Shown: positions 8,100 through 16,878, numbered from the stretch's first letter. The stretch is DNA of 64,000 nucleotides from Alterluteimonas quercicellularis (GCF_021191635.1 NZ_JAIWPR010000002.1:1-64000), one strand, 5' to 3'. Notes: generated by a model from the sequence alone, not told the origin. Translations and numbers: made by a program.

Positions 8100-8969
8100 A
8101 TGAAGCTGTGGTGGCTGCGCCCAATCGCATCGGCGCTCGTGCCGGCGCTCGTCCTGGCCCTGGCCGCCTGCGGGCGCGGAGAGGATCCGGCGCCCGCACC
8201 CGCGGGCACGCCGGCCCCGGCCGCGCCCGCCGAAGCGCCGGCGGCGGGGGCTGCGGCGACGCCCGCGCTCGACGACGTCATCGAGCGCACGCCGCGCTAC
8301 GTGGTGGGCATCAGCTATCCGCAGGAAGCGAAGAAGTATCCCGGCCTGGCGGTGGAACTGGACCGCTATGCGCAGGCCGCGCGGGAGGAACTGCTGCAGG
8401 CCGCGGCGGCGGCCGGCGAGGGCACCGGCGGCACCCTGTACGACCTGTCGCTGGAGTTCCGCATGCTGGCCGAGACCCCGCGGCTGGTGGCGGTGGCCGC
8501 CGACGGCAGCAGCTATACCGGCGGCGCGCACGGCAACCCGCTGGTGGCGCGCTTCGTCTGGCTGCCGGCGCAGGAGCGGCTGCTGCAGGCGGGGGAGCTG
8601 ATCCCCGACGAGGCCGGCTGGCGCGACGTCTCCGGCTACGTGCGCGAGGCCCTGTACGCGGCGTTGTCGCAGCGGATCGACGCCGAGGAACTGGAGCCGG
8701 CCGAGCGCAGCCAGATCCTGCGCACCGGCGGGCAGATGATCGACGAGGGCTCGGCTCCGGCGGCCGACAAGTTCGACCTGTTCGAGCCGGTGCTGACCGC
8801 CGACGGCCGCATCGAGGCGCTGCGGTTCGTGTTCCCGCCCTACCAGGTGGGGCCGTACGCCGACGGCACCCAGAGCGTGCTGGTGCCGGCCGAGGTGCTG
8901 CTGCCGCACGTGGCCGCCGACTACCGCGACCTGTTCGCCACCGCACCTGCGGCCGCGCCGACCGTCTGA
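8100..8969 (+). CDS. DUF3298/DUF4163-containing lipoprotein (RsiV-like)
   Basis: A 289-residue exported protein with a lipobox LAAC (Cys about residue 24), followed by an Ala/Pro-rich linker to about residue 60. The first domain carries the DUF4163-like signature YTGGAHGNP. The second is DUF3298, with FPPYQVGPYADG and a closing VLVPAEVLLPHV. The same two-domain layout occurs in periplasmic lysozyme-binding proteins such as RsiV and in uncharacterised Xanthomonad lipoproteins. No sigma factor is adjacent, so regulation of an ECF sigma is not supported here. Confidence 0.82.
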   Translation: MKLWWLRPIASALVPALVLALAACGRGEDPAPAPAGTPAPAAPAEAPAAGAAATPALDDVIERTPRYVVGISYPQEAKKYPGLAVELDRYAQAAREELLQAAAAAGEGTGGTLYDLSLEFRMLAETPRLVAVAADGSSYTGGAHGNPLVARFVWLPAQERLLQAGELIPDEAGWRDVSGYVREALYAALSQRIDAEELEPAERSQILRTGGQMIDEGSAPAADKFDLFEPVLTADGRIEALRFVFPPYQVGPYADGTQSVLVPAEVLLPHVAADYRDLFATAPAAAPTV

Positions 8970-9053
8970 CCCCAGGCGGCCGCGCCCGCGCGCGCGGCAT
9001 GGCGTAGACTGCCCCCGGGCCGGGCGATGGCCGGCCGCCTTCCGGGTCGTACC

Positions 9054-10175
9054 ATGGCCAGCGCAGACCGTTTCCGGCGGCGCGTCGAGGCCCTGGTGGC
9101 GGATGCCGACGTGCGCATCGACGGCGACCGCCCCTGGGACCTGCGGGTCGACGACGAACGCTTCTTCCAGCGCGTGCTCGCGCAGGGCTCGCTCGGGCTC
9201 GGCGAGAGCTGGATGGACGGCTGGTGGCGCACCGACGCGCTCGACGAACTGCTGCTGCGGCTGGTCCGGACCGGCGTCGGCGAGCGGGTGCGCGGCGCCG
9301 GCGAGCTGGTCGACGCCCTGCGCGCGCGCTGGTCCAACCCGCAGGCCGGCCGGCGCAGCTTCGAGGTCGGCGAGCGCCACTACGACCTCGGCAACGACCT
9401 CTACGCCGCGATGCTGGGCGCGCGCCTGGTCTACAGCTGCGGCTACTGGCGGCAGGCGCGCGACCTGGATGCCGCGCAGGAGGCCAAGCTCGACCTGTGC
9501 TGCCGCAAGCTCGGCCTGCGGCCCGGGATGCGCCTGCTCGACATCGGCTGCGGCTGGGGCGAGATGCTGAAGTACGCGGCCGAGCGCCACGGCGTGGCGG
9601 GCGTGGGGGTGACGGTCTCGCGCGAGCAGGCCGAGTACGCGCGCGCGCTGTGCGCCGGGCTGCCGGTGGAGATCCGCCTGCAGGACTACCGCGCCCTGGA
9701 CGGGCGCTTCGACCGCATCGTCTCGATCGGCATGTTCGAGCACGTCGGGGTCCGCAACTACCGCACCTATTTCCGCGTCGCCCGGCGCTGCCTGGCGCCC
9801 GACGGCCTGTTCCTGCTGCACACCATCGGCGGCAACCGCTCGCGCCACCGCACCGACCCGTGGATCGCGAAGTACATCTTCCCCAACTCGATGCTGCCCT
9901 CGCCGGTGCAGGTCGCGCGCGCGCTGGAAGGGCGCTTCGTGATCGAGGACTGGCACAACTTCGGCGCCGACTACGACCGCACGCTGCAGGCCTGGCGCGA
10001 CAACGCCGAGGCGGCGTGGGCGCGGCTGCCGGCGCGCTACGACGCGCGCTTCCGGCGCATGTGGCGGTTCTACCTGGCCGGCTCCATGGCCAGCTTCCGC
10101 GCGCGCGCGATCCAGCTCTGGCAGCTGGTGCTCTCGCCCGGGGGCGTGCCCGGCGGCTACGTCGCTCCGCGCTAG
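9054..10175 (+). CDS. cfa: Cyclopropane-fatty-acyl-phospholipid synthase
   Basis: A 373-residue SAM-dependent methyltransferase that adds a methylene bridge across double bonds of membrane phospholipid acyl chains. The SAM-binding glycine loop is LDIGCGWGE, and Cfa-type landmarks follow: the HYDLGND substrate-domain motif, SIGMFEHVG and FLLHTIGG. The N-terminal 100 residues form the usual helical lipid-binding domain. An in-frame ATG nine codons upstream (9027) exists; 9054 was preferred because it gives the standard Cfa N-terminus. TAGACT at 9004-9009 is a plausible -10 box. Confidence 0.92.
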   Translation: MASADRFRRRVEALVADADVRIDGDRPWDLRVDDERFFQRVLAQGSLGLGESWMDGWWRTDALDELLLRLVRTGVGERVRGAGELVDALRARWSNPQAGRRSFEVGERHYDLGNDLYAAMLGARLVYSCGYWRQARDLDAAQEAKLDLCCRKLGLRPGMRLLDIGCGWGEMLKYAAERHGVAGVGVTVSREQAEYARALCAGLPVEIRLQDYRALDGRFDRIVSIGMFEHVGVRNYRTYFRVARRCLAPDGLFLLHTIGGNRSRHRTDPWIAKYIFPNSMLPSPVQVARALEGRFVIEDWHNFGADYDRTLQAWRDNAEAAWARLPARYDARFRRMWRFYLAGSMASFRARAIQLWQLVLSPGGVPGGYVAPR

Positions 10176-10212
10176 CCGGGCGGGCGGTGCGGTTGCGGAT
10201 ACCTGCGCTTTC

Positions 10213-10279
10213 GCAGGAGCGCGCTCGCGCGCGACGGCGCCTTCCCCGCGGCCCCGGTCGCGCGCGAGCGCGCTCCTAC
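10213..10279. repeat. REP pair between cfa and the sirtuin gene
   Basis: A forward unit (10213-10235, starting GCAGGAGC) faces an inverse unit (10257-10279). The inverse unit overlaps the 3' end of the convergent sirtuin gene and supplies its TAG stop. The pair can fold into a long GC hairpin and may end transcription from both sides. Confidence 0.88.
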
Positions 10280-11160
10280 ATGGCAACGGGCAGGCCGAGG
10301 CCGGCGGCGGCCGCGACCAGGGTGGCGCCGACCTCGGCCTCCAGCTTCAGCCCGGCCAGGGCGTCGGCGCGGGTGAGGCCGCGGTTGAGGATCGCCAGCG
10401 GCAGGCCGGCCTCGTGCGCCATGCGGGCGAACCGAAACCCGGAATAGACCATCAGCGAGGACCCCGCGACCAGCATCGCGTCGGCCGCGGCCAGCGCGTC
10501 GCGGGCCGCCTCGTAGCGCGCCCGCGGGACGTTCTCGCCGAAGAACACCACGTCGGGCTTCAGCAGGCCGCCGCAGCGGGCGCAGCGCGGTGGCACGAAG
10601 ACGCGCTCGGCGTCCTCGTCGATGTCGGCGTCGCCGTCGGGCGCGGTGGCGGCCGCTCCCGGCGTCCAGCCCGGGTTGAGCGCGTCCAGCCGCGGCTGCA
10701 GCGCCGCGCGCGGGGATCGCTCGCCGCAGCCCAGGCAGACCACGGCGTCGAGGCGCCCGTGCAGGTCGATGGTGCACGGGCTGCCGGCGCGCTGGTGCAG
10801 GCCGTCGACGTTCTGGGTGACGAGCATGGCGACCGGCCCGTGCCGCCCGAGCGCGGCCAGGGCGCGGTGCGCCGCGTTCGGGCGCGCCTGGCCGAAGCGC
10901 GGCCAGCCGACCTGGCTGCGCGCCCAGTAGCGCCGGTACACGGCCGGGTCGCCGGTGAAGGCCTGCCAGGTGACCGGGGCCGGCCGCTTCCAGGCGCCGT
11001 TCTCGCCGCGGTAGTCGGGGATGCCGGAGCCGGTGCTGCAGCCGGCGCCGGTGAGCGCGAACACGCGGCGGTGGCGCGACAGCCAGTCGGCCAGGCGCGC
11101 CGCGGCGTCGCCGGCGGCGGGGATGGAGGCGGGAGCGGGCAGGGCGGACATGCCCGACAT
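10276..11160 (-). CDS. NAD-dependent protein deacetylase, sirtuin (CobB/SIR2) family
   Basis: A 294-residue sirtuin that removes acyl groups from lysines using NAD+. Motifs in order: TGAGCSTGSGIPDYRG (NAD loop), TQNVDGLHQRAG, the catalytic His in DLHGRLD, the zinc site CLGC and CARC with a roughly 45-residue acidic insert between the pairs (ATAPDGDADIDEDAE), KPDVVFFGENVP, and GSSLMVYSG. The start is either of two close ATGs (11160 or 11151). The TAG stop lies inside an inverse REP unit, so the C-terminal residues border the repeat. Confidence 0.92.
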   Translation of the reverse strand: MSGMSALPAPASIPAAGDAAARLADWLSRHRRVFALTGAGCSTGSGIPDYRGENGAWKRPAPVTWQAFTGDPAVYRRYWARSQVGWPRFGQARPNAAHRALAALGRHGPVAMLVTQNVDGLHQRAGSPCTIDLHGRLDAVVCLGCGERSPRAALQPRLDALNPGWTPGAAATAPDGDADIDEDAERVFVPPRCARCGGLLKPDVVFFGENVPRARYEAARDALAAADAMLVAGSSLMVYSGFRFARMAHEAGLPLAILNRGLTRADALAGLKLEAEVGATLVAAAAGLGLPVAM

Positions 11161-11324
11161 GCTAGCCCGAGCGGGAACCGGCGGCCCGAAACGCGGCAGG
11201 CCGCCCCGGGCGCCCCCGACGGCCGGCCGCGCCACCCGCCCCCGGGGCGCAGTCGGCGGTCCCCACGCGGCGGGCGCGCGGCGGCCCGCCCCGCCGCCCC
11301 GCCGGCGACACCGGCCCGCGGGGC

Positions 11325-13565
11325 TCAGTCGTCGTTGCCGGGCGTGGGCTCGGCCGATTCCGGCGCGGCGGAATCGTCGGCGGTGGCGACCAGCCCGCGC
11401 TTGACCAGCAGCGGCTGGATGTCCGGCTCGTGGCCGGCGAAGTCGCGGAACAGCTGCAGGGCGTCCTTGCTGCCGCCGCGAGAGAGCAGGGTGGCGCGCA
11501 GGCGGTCGCCGTTGGCGCGGGTCAGGCCGCCATGCTCCTCGATCCAGTTGACGGTGTTGGCGTCCAGCACCTCCGACCAGATGTAGGCGTAGTAGCCGGC
11601 CGCGTAGCCGCCCATGATGTGGCTGAAGTAGGGCGTGCGGTAGCGCGGCGGCACCGGCGCGTAGTCGATGCCGTCGGCGGCCAGCGCCTGGGCCTCGAAC
11701 GCGACCACGCCGTCGGCGTCGGGAATCCGCTCGGCGCCGACCTGGTGCCAGCGCTGGTCGAGCATCGCCGCGGCCAGGTACTCGGTGGTGGCGAAGCCCT
11801 GGTTGAACTGCGCGGCGGCGGTCACCTTGTCCAGCAGCGCCTGCGGCATCGGCTCGCCGGTCTCGTAGTGCTTGGCGTAGTTGGCGAGGATGCTCGGCCA
11901 GTCGGCCCACATCTCGTTGACCTGCGAGGGGAACTCGACGAAGTCGCGCGGGACGCTGGTGCCGCTGAAGTACGGGTAGGTCACGTCGGAGAACATGCCG
12001 TGCAGGGCGTGGCCGAACTCGTGGAACATCGTGGTGACCTCGTCCCAGGTCAGCAGCGTCGGCTCGCCCGCCGGCGGCTTGGTGATGTTCTGGTTGTTGG
12101 TCACCACCGGCTTGGTGCCCATCAGCGCCGACTGCGAGACGTAGGAGTTCATCCACGCGCCGCCGCGCTTGGACTCGCGCGCGTAGGGATCGAAGATGAA
12201 GATCGCCAGCTGGCTGCCGTCGGCGTCGAACACGTCGTAGACGCGGGTGTCCGGGTGGTACAGCGGCAGGTCGGTGCGGCGCTTGAAGCTGATCCCGTAG
12301 AACTGGTTGGCGGCGTGGAAGACGCCGTTCTCCAGCACGTTCACCATCTCCAGGTAGGGCTTGAGCTGGGCCTCGTCGAACTCGTACTTGGCCTGGCGCA
12401 CCTTCTCCGAGTAGAAGGCCCAGTCCCAGGCCTCGAGCTGGAAGGTCGGCTCGCCCCTGGCGGCCTGCTCCTGGTCGATCGTGCGCTGCAGCTCGGCGGC
12501 CTCGCGGCGCGCGTTGGCGACCGCGGCGGGGGCCAGACGGCCCAGCATGTCGTTGACCGCCTCCGGGGTCTTGGCGGTCTCGTCGGCGAGCACGTAGTGC
12601 GCGGTGGTGGGGAAGCCCAGCATGCGCGAGCGCTCGGCGCGCAGGCGCAGCACCTGGGAGACGATGGCGGTGTTGTCCCACTGGTTGCCGCGCGCGCCGC
12701 GGGCGACCGAGGCCTCGTGGATGCGCTGGCGCAGCGCGCGGTCGGTCAGCTGCGACAGCGGCGGCTGGCCGGTGGTGTTGAGCAGGGTGACGACGTACTT
12801 GCCCTCCAGCCCGCGCGACTTCGCCGCCTCGGCGGCCGCGGTGATCTGCTGTTCGGTCAGGCCGTCCAGCTCCTCGCGGGTGTCGACCACCACCGCGGAG
12901 TCGTTGACCTCGGCCAGCACGTTCTGGCTGAAGGTGGTGCCCAGGGTGGCCAGCTCGGCGTTGATCTCCTTCAGGCGCGCCTTCTGCGCCTCGTCGAGCT
13001 GCGCGCCGGCGCGCACGAAGTCGTTGTAGTACTGCTCGACCAGGCGGGTGCCCTCGGCATCCAGGCCCAGCGAGGCGCGGCCGTCGTACAGGGTCTTGAT
13101 GCGCGCGAACAGCTGCGGGTTCAGCGAGATCGCGTCGCGGTGCGCGGCCAGCTTCGCCGAGTACTCGGCCTGCAGCTGCTTGCGCGCGTCGTTGGTGTCG
13201 GAGCCGACCAGGTTGAAGAACACGCGCAGCGCGCGGCCCAGCAGCTGGCCCGACTTCTCCAGCTCGACGATGGTGTTCTCGAACGTCGGCGGCTCCGGAT
13301 TGGCGGCGATGCGCTCGATCTCGGCCAGGTTCTCGCGCATGCCGGCGTCGAAGGCCGGGGCGAAGTGCTCGTCGCGGATGCGGTCGAACTGCGGGTACTG
13401 CAGGTCCAGCGGGCTCACCTGGAAGAACGGGTTGCTCTGCTGCGCGTCGGACGGCGCGGCCGCCTGTGCGGGCCCGGCGTTCTGGGCGAGCGCGTCCGGG
13501 GTGAGGGCGGGGGCGCTGAGGCCGGCGATGGCGGCGGCGAGCGCCAGGCTGAGCGGATGCTTCAT
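11325..13565 (-). CDS. dcp: M3 family peptidyl-dipeptidase (Dcp-like), exported
   Basis: A 746-residue zinc metallopeptidase. An N-terminal signal peptide (start ATG 13563-13565, MKHPLSLALAAAIAG, cleavage near ALAQN) sends it to the periplasm. The thermolysin-like zinc motif is HEFGH at residues 515-519, followed by the M3-type downstream Glu region (FVEFPSQVNE). The C-terminal domain with FSHIMGGYAAGYYAYIWSE is typical of Dcp/oligopeptidase A. Dcp removes dipeptides from peptide C-termini. The C-terminal tail is acidic and low in complexity. The 164 bp between it and the sirtuin gene downstream show no clear signal. Confidence 0.93.
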   Translation of the reverse strand: MKHPLSLALAAAIAGLSAPALTPDALAQNAGPAQAAAPSDAQQSNPFFQVSPLDLQYPQFDRIRDEHFAPAFDAGMRENLAEIERIAANPEPPTFENTIVELEKSGQLLGRALRVFFNLVGSDTNDARKQLQAEYSAKLAAHRDAISLNPQLFARIKTLYDGRASLGLDAEGTRLVEQYYNDFVRAGAQLDEAQKARLKEINAELATLGTTFSQNVLAEVNDSAVVVDTREELDGLTEQQITAAAEAAKSRGLEGKYVVTLLNTTGQPPLSQLTDRALRQRIHEASVARGARGNQWDNTAIVSQVLRLRAERSRMLGFPTTAHYVLADETAKTPEAVNDMLGRLAPAAVANARREAAELQRTIDQEQAARGEPTFQLEAWDWAFYSEKVRQAKYEFDEAQLKPYLEMVNVLENGVFHAANQFYGISFKRRTDLPLYHPDTRVYDVFDADGSQLAIFIFDPYARESKRGGAWMNSYVSQSALMGTKPVVTNNQNITKPPAGEPTLLTWDEVTTMFHEFGHALHGMFSDVTYPYFSGTSVPRDFVEFPSQVNEMWADWPSILANYAKHYETGEPMPQALLDKVTAAAQFNQGFATTEYLAAAMLDQRWHQVGAERIPDADGVVAFEAQALAADGIDYAPVPPRYRTPYFSHIMGGYAAGYYAYIWSEVLDANTVNWIEEHGGLTRANGDRLRATLLSRGGSKDALQLFRDFAGHEPDIQPLLVKRGLVATADDSAAPESAEPTPGNDD

Positions 13566-13677
13566 CGGCGAATCCTGGGACGGCGGAATTCCCAAGAATA
13601 CCCCGCCGGCGCGGGCCGGGGCCCCATGACCATCGGCACAGGCGCGGCTTCCGTCGCCCCCGGGCGCCCGGATCGGG

Positions 13678-13757
13678 CAGGAGCGCGCTCGCGCGCGACA
13701 GCTTCTTGGTGGGTGGCCGGAGAAGAGCAAGCGCATCGCGCGCGAGCGCGCTCCCAC
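13678..13757. repeat. REP pair upstream of glutathione peroxidase
   Basis: A forward unit at 13678-13699 and an inverse unit at 13735-13757 (ending CTCCCAC). The spacer carries its own short inverted repeat (GCTTCT against AGAAGAGC), extending the hairpin. Confidence 0.85.
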
Positions 13758-13782
13758 GGTATTCCGGGGCTAGACTGGGGCC

Positions 13783-14283
13783 ATGCCGACCCTGCACGAC
13801 TTCGACGCCGTCGACCTGGAGGGCCGCGAAGCGCCGCTGTCGCGCTACCGCGGCCAGGTGGCGCTGGTGGTGAACGTGGCCTCGGCCTGCGGCTTCACCC
13901 CGCAGTACGCCGGGCTGCAGGCGCTGTGGGCGCGCTACCGCGCGCAGGGGCTGGTCGTGCTGGGCTTCCCCTGCAACCAGTTCGGCGCGCAGGAACCGGG
14001 CGACGCGCAGGCCATCCACGCGTTCTGCGACCTGCGCTACCGGGTGGACTTCCCGATGTTCGCCAAGGTGGAGGTCAACGGCCCCGGCGCGGATCCGCTG
14101 TGGCGCTGGCTGCAGGACGCGCGCCGCGGCGTGCTGGGGACGCGCGCGATCAAGTGGAACTTCACCAAGTTCCTGGTCGGCCGCGACGGCCGGCCGCTGC
14201 GCCGTTTCGGCCCGGCGCGACGGCCGGAGCGGCTGGCGGGCGCGGTGGAGCGTGCGCTGGAGCGGGCGCCGCCCGCAGGTTGA
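13783..14283 (+). CDS. Glutathione peroxidase family thiol peroxidase
   Basis: A 166-residue cytosolic peroxidase with a Cys active site. NVASACGFTPQY has the peroxidatic Cys in place of selenocysteine, the second motif is FPCNQFGAQEPG, and the third is KWNFTKFLVGRDG with the catalytic Trp/Asn. Bacterial members usually take electrons from thioredoxin rather than glutathione. A TAGACT -10-like box at about 13769-13774 ends only eight bases before the ATG, so the transcript may be nearly leaderless. Confidence 0.92.
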   Translation: MPTLHDFDAVDLEGREAPLSRYRGQVALVVNVASACGFTPQYAGLQALWARYRAQGLVVLGFPCNQFGAQEPGDAQAIHAFCDLRYRVDFPMFAKVEVNGPGADPLWRWLQDARRGVLGTRAIKWNFTKFLVGRDGRPLRRFGPARRPERLAGAVERALERAPPAG

Positions 14284-14303
14284 CGCGTCGCGTCGCGGTG
14301 CGC

Positions 14304-14723
14304 TCAGCGCACGATGGTCACCGGCACGTCGGCCTGGGCCAGCACCTTGCCCGAGACCGAGCCCAGCAGCATGCCCTTGACCGCGCCGCGGCCGTGCGAG
14401 CCCATGACGATCAGGTCGGCGCGCTGCTTGTGGGCGACGTCGAGGATGGTGGCGGCGATGTCGCCGATCTCGCGCCGCTCCTTGAACTCGACCTTGGCGC
14501 GCGCGAGCGTCTTGGCGGCGTCGGCGAGCATGGAGTCGTGCGACTCGGCATGGTGGCGCGCGGCGGCCTCGGCGCCGATCTTGCGCTCCACGCCCGGGAA
14601 CAGTTCCGGATTCACCGCGACCAGGGTGATCTGGCCCTTGTCGGTGGCGCGAAGGAGCTTGATCGCGAACTTCACGGCACGCTGGCTGATTTCGCTGCCA
14701 TCCACGGCGACGACGATCTTCAT
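14304..14723 (-). CDS. Universal stress protein (UspA family)
   Basis: A 139-residue single USP domain: MKIVVAVDGSEISQRA at the N-terminus and the ATP-binding signature GSHGRGAVKGMLLGSVS near the C-terminus (G-x2-G-x9-G-S type). These stress-induced cytoplasmic proteins bind ATP and usually dimerise. The ATG (14721-14723) was chosen over longer in-frame extensions because it gives the exact family N-terminus. TACAAT on the minus strand (14756-14751) is a likely -10 box. Confidence 0.92.
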   Translation of the reverse strand: MKIVVAVDGSEISQRAVKFAIKLLRATDKGQITLVAVNPELFPGVERKIGAEAAARHHAESHDSMLADAAKTLARAKVEFKERREIGDIAATILDVAHKQRADLIVMGSHGRGAVKGMLLGSVSGKVLAQADVPVTIVR

Positions 14724-14878
14724 GTGGCGATTCTCCCGGAGATTGCGTGGATTGTAGACGCCGCCGGGGGGCGGGTGGAATCGGCGAGCCCCGCGGGACG
14801 CATGGGGAGTGCCCGTGCGCATCCGGAGTGCGGCGGGATTCGTCGCACGCGAGCGCCCGAGATCCCGGACGACGCTCT

Positions 14879-14946
14879 GTAGGAGCGCGCTTGCGCGCGA
14901 CCGGTTTGCACGTGCGATGCCCTGTCGCGCGCGAGCGCGCTCCTGC
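14879..14946. repeat. REP pair between uspA-like and fpr genes
   Basis: A forward unit (14879-14901, with TTG in the centre) and an inverse unit (14924-14946) are separated by 22 bp. The rest of the 259-bp interval between the genes shows no further gene. Confidence 0.88.
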
Positions 14947-14982
14947 CGGGGCCGCTGTTGCGCGGGGCGGATGCCGGCGCTG

Positions 14983-15777
14983 CTAGCGCTCGACGAACGC
15001 GCGCTCGAACACGTACTGGCCGGGCGTGCCGATGCGCGGCGCCGGCGAGAAGCCGCGGGCGTCGAGCAGGCCGCGGAAGTCGGCCAGCATCTGAGGGCTG
15101 CCGCAGATCATCGCGCGGTCGTGCTCCGGGTCCAGCGGCTCGATCCCCAGGTGCTCCATCATCCGGCCGCTGTCCATCAGCGCGGTGAGCCGGCCCTGGT
15201 GGTCGTGGCCGCCGAACACGAACGGCTCGCGGGTCACTGCCGGGTAGTAGCGCAGCTTGGCCGCGATCTGCTCGCCCAGGAACTCGTGCTGCGGCAGCTC
15301 GTTGACGAAGTAGTCGCGGTAGGCCAGGTCGGCGGTGCGGCGCACGCCGTGGCACAGGATCACCCGCTCGAAGCGCTCGTAGGTTTCCGGGTCCTTGACG
15401 ATCGACAGCCACGGCGCGAGCCCGGTGCCGGTGCCCAGCAGGTACAGGTTGCGGCCCGGGTGCACGTCGTGGATCAGCAGGGTGCCGGTGGGCTTGCGGC
15501 CGACCACGATCTCGTCGCCCGGGCGGATCGACTTCAGCCGCGAGGTCAACGGGCCGTCGGGCACCTTGATGCTGAAGAACTCGAGCTGTTCCTCCCAGTT
15601 GGCGCTGGCGATCGAGTAGGCGCGCAGCAGCGGCTTGCCCTCGGTCTGCAGGCCGATCATGACGAACTGTCCGTTGTCGAAGCGGAAGCCGTCGTCGCGG
15701 GTGGTGGTGAAGCTGAAGTAGTCGTCCGTCCAGTGGCGGACGTCCAGCACCGTCTCGGTGCCAAATGCGGAGGACAT
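14983..15777 (-). CDS. fpr: Ferredoxin--NADP reductase
   Basis: A 264-residue flavoenzyme of the bacterial FPR subclass I/II type, exchanging electrons between NADPH and ferredoxin or flavodoxin. FAD-binding RAYSIAS, the pyrophosphate region, and the NADP domain with GTGTGLAPWLS, CHGVR and FVFGG are visible. The C-terminus closes with FERAFVER, typical of proteobacterial Fpr rather than plant enzymes. A perfect 7-5-7 inverted repeat overlaps the upstream region together with a TACAAT -10 box, suggesting iron- or redox-linked control. Confidence 0.93.
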   Translation of the reverse strand: MSSAFGTETVLDVRHWTDDYFSFTTTRDDGFRFDNGQFVMIGLQTEGKPLLRAYSIASANWEEQLEFFSIKVPDGPLTSRLKSIRPGDEIVVGRKPTGTLLIHDVHPGRNLYLLGTGTGLAPWLSIVKDPETYERFERVILCHGVRRTADLAYRDYFVNELPQHEFLGEQIAAKLRYYPAVTREPFVFGGHDHQGRLTALMDSGRMMEHLGIEPLDPEHDRAMICGSPQMLADFRGLLDARGFSPAPRIGTPGQYVFERAFVER

Positions 15778-15809
15778 GCTCGGGGGGAGATCCGGGAGAA
15801 AACCGGCTC

Positions 15810-15837
15810 ATTGTAGACGATGAGAGCGGTTCTCATC
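15810..15837 (-). promoter_or_regulatory. fpr promoter with Fur-like palindrome
   Basis: On the minus strand TACAAT (15815-15810) is a good -10 box. Just upstream, 15819-15837 reads GATGAGA, GCGGT, TCTCATC: a perfect 7-bp inverted repeat resembling the TGA.AAT.ATT.TCA core of Fur boxes. It lies between the divergent fpr and DUF488 genes. The regulator is inferred. Confidence 0.55.
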
Positions 15838-15884
15838 CGGGGCGGTGCGCGCGGCGTCGACGCCGGCCGTGGCAGGCTGGCCGC

Positions 15885-16442
15885 ATGCGATCCGCGCCCC
15901 GGCTCTGGACCCTCGGCCATTCCACCCGCCCGCTGGAGGCGTTGCTGGACATGCTCGCCGAGGCCGGCATCGCCGTCGTGGCCGACGTGCGGCGCTATCC
16001 CGGCTCGCGCCGCAACCCGCAGTACGCCGCGGAGGCCCTGGCCGGCGGCCTGGGCGGTGCCGGGATCGACTACCTGCCGATGCCGGAGCTGGGCGGCCGC
16101 CGCGCCCCGCGCGCCGGCTCGCCGCATACCGCCTGGCGCAACGCCGGCTTTCGCGGCTACGCCGACTACATGGACACGCCGGCCTACGCCGCGGCCCGCG
16201 AGTGGCTGCAGGCGACCGCGCTGGACCGCCCCACGGCGGTGCTGTGCGCGGAGGCGATGTGGTGGAGCTGCCATCGCAGCCTGATCGCCGACGACTTCAA
16301 GGCGAGCGGCTGGGAGGTGGTGCATCTGATGGCGCCCGGCAAGGCGCAGGTCCACCCGTACACGGCGGCGGCGCGCATCGTCGACGGCCGCCTGGACTAT
16401 GCGTCGCCGGCCGGCGACCAGGGTGCGCTGTTCCCCGGCTGA
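15885..16442 (+). CDS. DUF488 domain protein
   Basis: A 185-residue cytosolic protein of the DUF488 family. Family landmarks are the N-terminal LWTLGHSTRPLEALLDML, VVADVRRYPGSRRNPQY, and the Cys-containing LCAEAMWWSCHRSLIADDF with the conserved E...C.R pattern. The biochemical role of this family is not settled. The start at 15885 puts the LGHS motif close to the N-terminus as usual. It is divergent from fpr and shares its regulatory region. Confidence 0.88.
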   Translation: MRSAPRLWTLGHSTRPLEALLDMLAEAGIAVVADVRRYPGSRRNPQYAAEALAGGLGGAGIDYLPMPELGGRRAPRAGSPHTAWRNAGFRGYADYMDTPAYAAAREWLQATALDRPTAVLCAEAMWWSCHRSLIADDFKASGWEVVHLMAPGKAQVHPYTAAARIVDGRLDYASPAGDQGALFPG

Positions 16443-16480
16443 GCGCGTGCATCCGGGGACGCGGAGCGGGAAGGGCTCAG

Positions 16481-16640
16481 GAGCGTGGGCGGCAGAAGCC
16501 GTCCGGGCTGCACGGCCCGCTGAGCGGCCCATTTCCGCGCCGCTTCTTGGCCTGTAGTCCCGCTACAGGCCGGCGAAGCGGCGCGAAACTGGCCTCGCGC
16601 AGCGAGCCGTTCGCCTCGAACGTTTCTACCGCCCGCGCGC
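16481..16640. repeat. Large palindrome and second-family repeat
   Basis: The interval between DUF488 and the Cys-rich peptide gene has no gene. Its core is a long hairpin: GCGCCGCTTC (16537-16546) pairs with GAAGCGGCGC (16575-16584), and inside it GGCCTGTAG (16549-16557) pairs with CTACAGGCC (16563-16571) around TCCCG. The left flank (16484-16511) and right flank (16600-16640) match, in inverted order, the repeat at 7958-8022. It may act as a bidirectional terminator between the convergent genes. Confidence 0.7.
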
Positions 16641-16677
16641 CTGGCGCGGCGCCCTTCCCGCCGCGGCCCTCATCGCG

Positions 16678-16878
16678 TCAGCCGCAACACCAGCAGATGC
16701 CGGCGCGGTAGGTGCCGCCGAAGCCCTGGCAGTCGGGCTCGCAGATCGAACTGCACTGGCGGGCCTGCGACTGCGAGGCGGTGCCGCTGGCCACGGCCTG
16801 CATGCCGCCGAAGGCCATGACCCCGAGGAACCCGGCGGCGAGGAGCGACTTGCGCAGGGAGAACTTGGACTGCTTCAT
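16678..16878 (-). CDS. Small secreted six-cysteine peptide
   Basis: A 66-residue precursor. Residues 1-30 form a classical signal peptide (KQSKFSLRK, then a hydrophobic core, AVA before the likely cut). The mature part is about 36 residues with six Cys at 42, 46, 50, 62, 64 and 65 (CSSIC, PDC, ICWCC) and a Gly/Tyr loop between, suggesting a disulfide-knotted peptide. The start ATG overlaps the stop of the upstream redoxin gene as ATGA and has an excellent ribosome-binding site (AAGGAG, 16892-16887). I do not recognise the family. The Cys spacing recalls defensin-like or NVEALA-type peptides, but the order does not match a known fold. Confidence 0.8.
   Translation of the reverse strand: MKQSKFSLRKSLLAAGFLGVMAFGGMQAVASGTASQSQARQCSSICEPDCQGFGGTYRAGICWCCG

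Noticed and set aside
8100-8969. Reading the DUF3298 lipoprotein as an anti-sigma factor
   Set aside because: No ECF sigma gene is adjacent and there is no anti-sigma N-terminal domain; only the periplasmic domains resemble RsiV.
16678-16878. Calling the six-Cys peptide a defensin
   Set aside because: The CxxxC and CxC elements are present but the fourth Cys of the defensin-type pattern is missing and an extra adjacent Cys is present.
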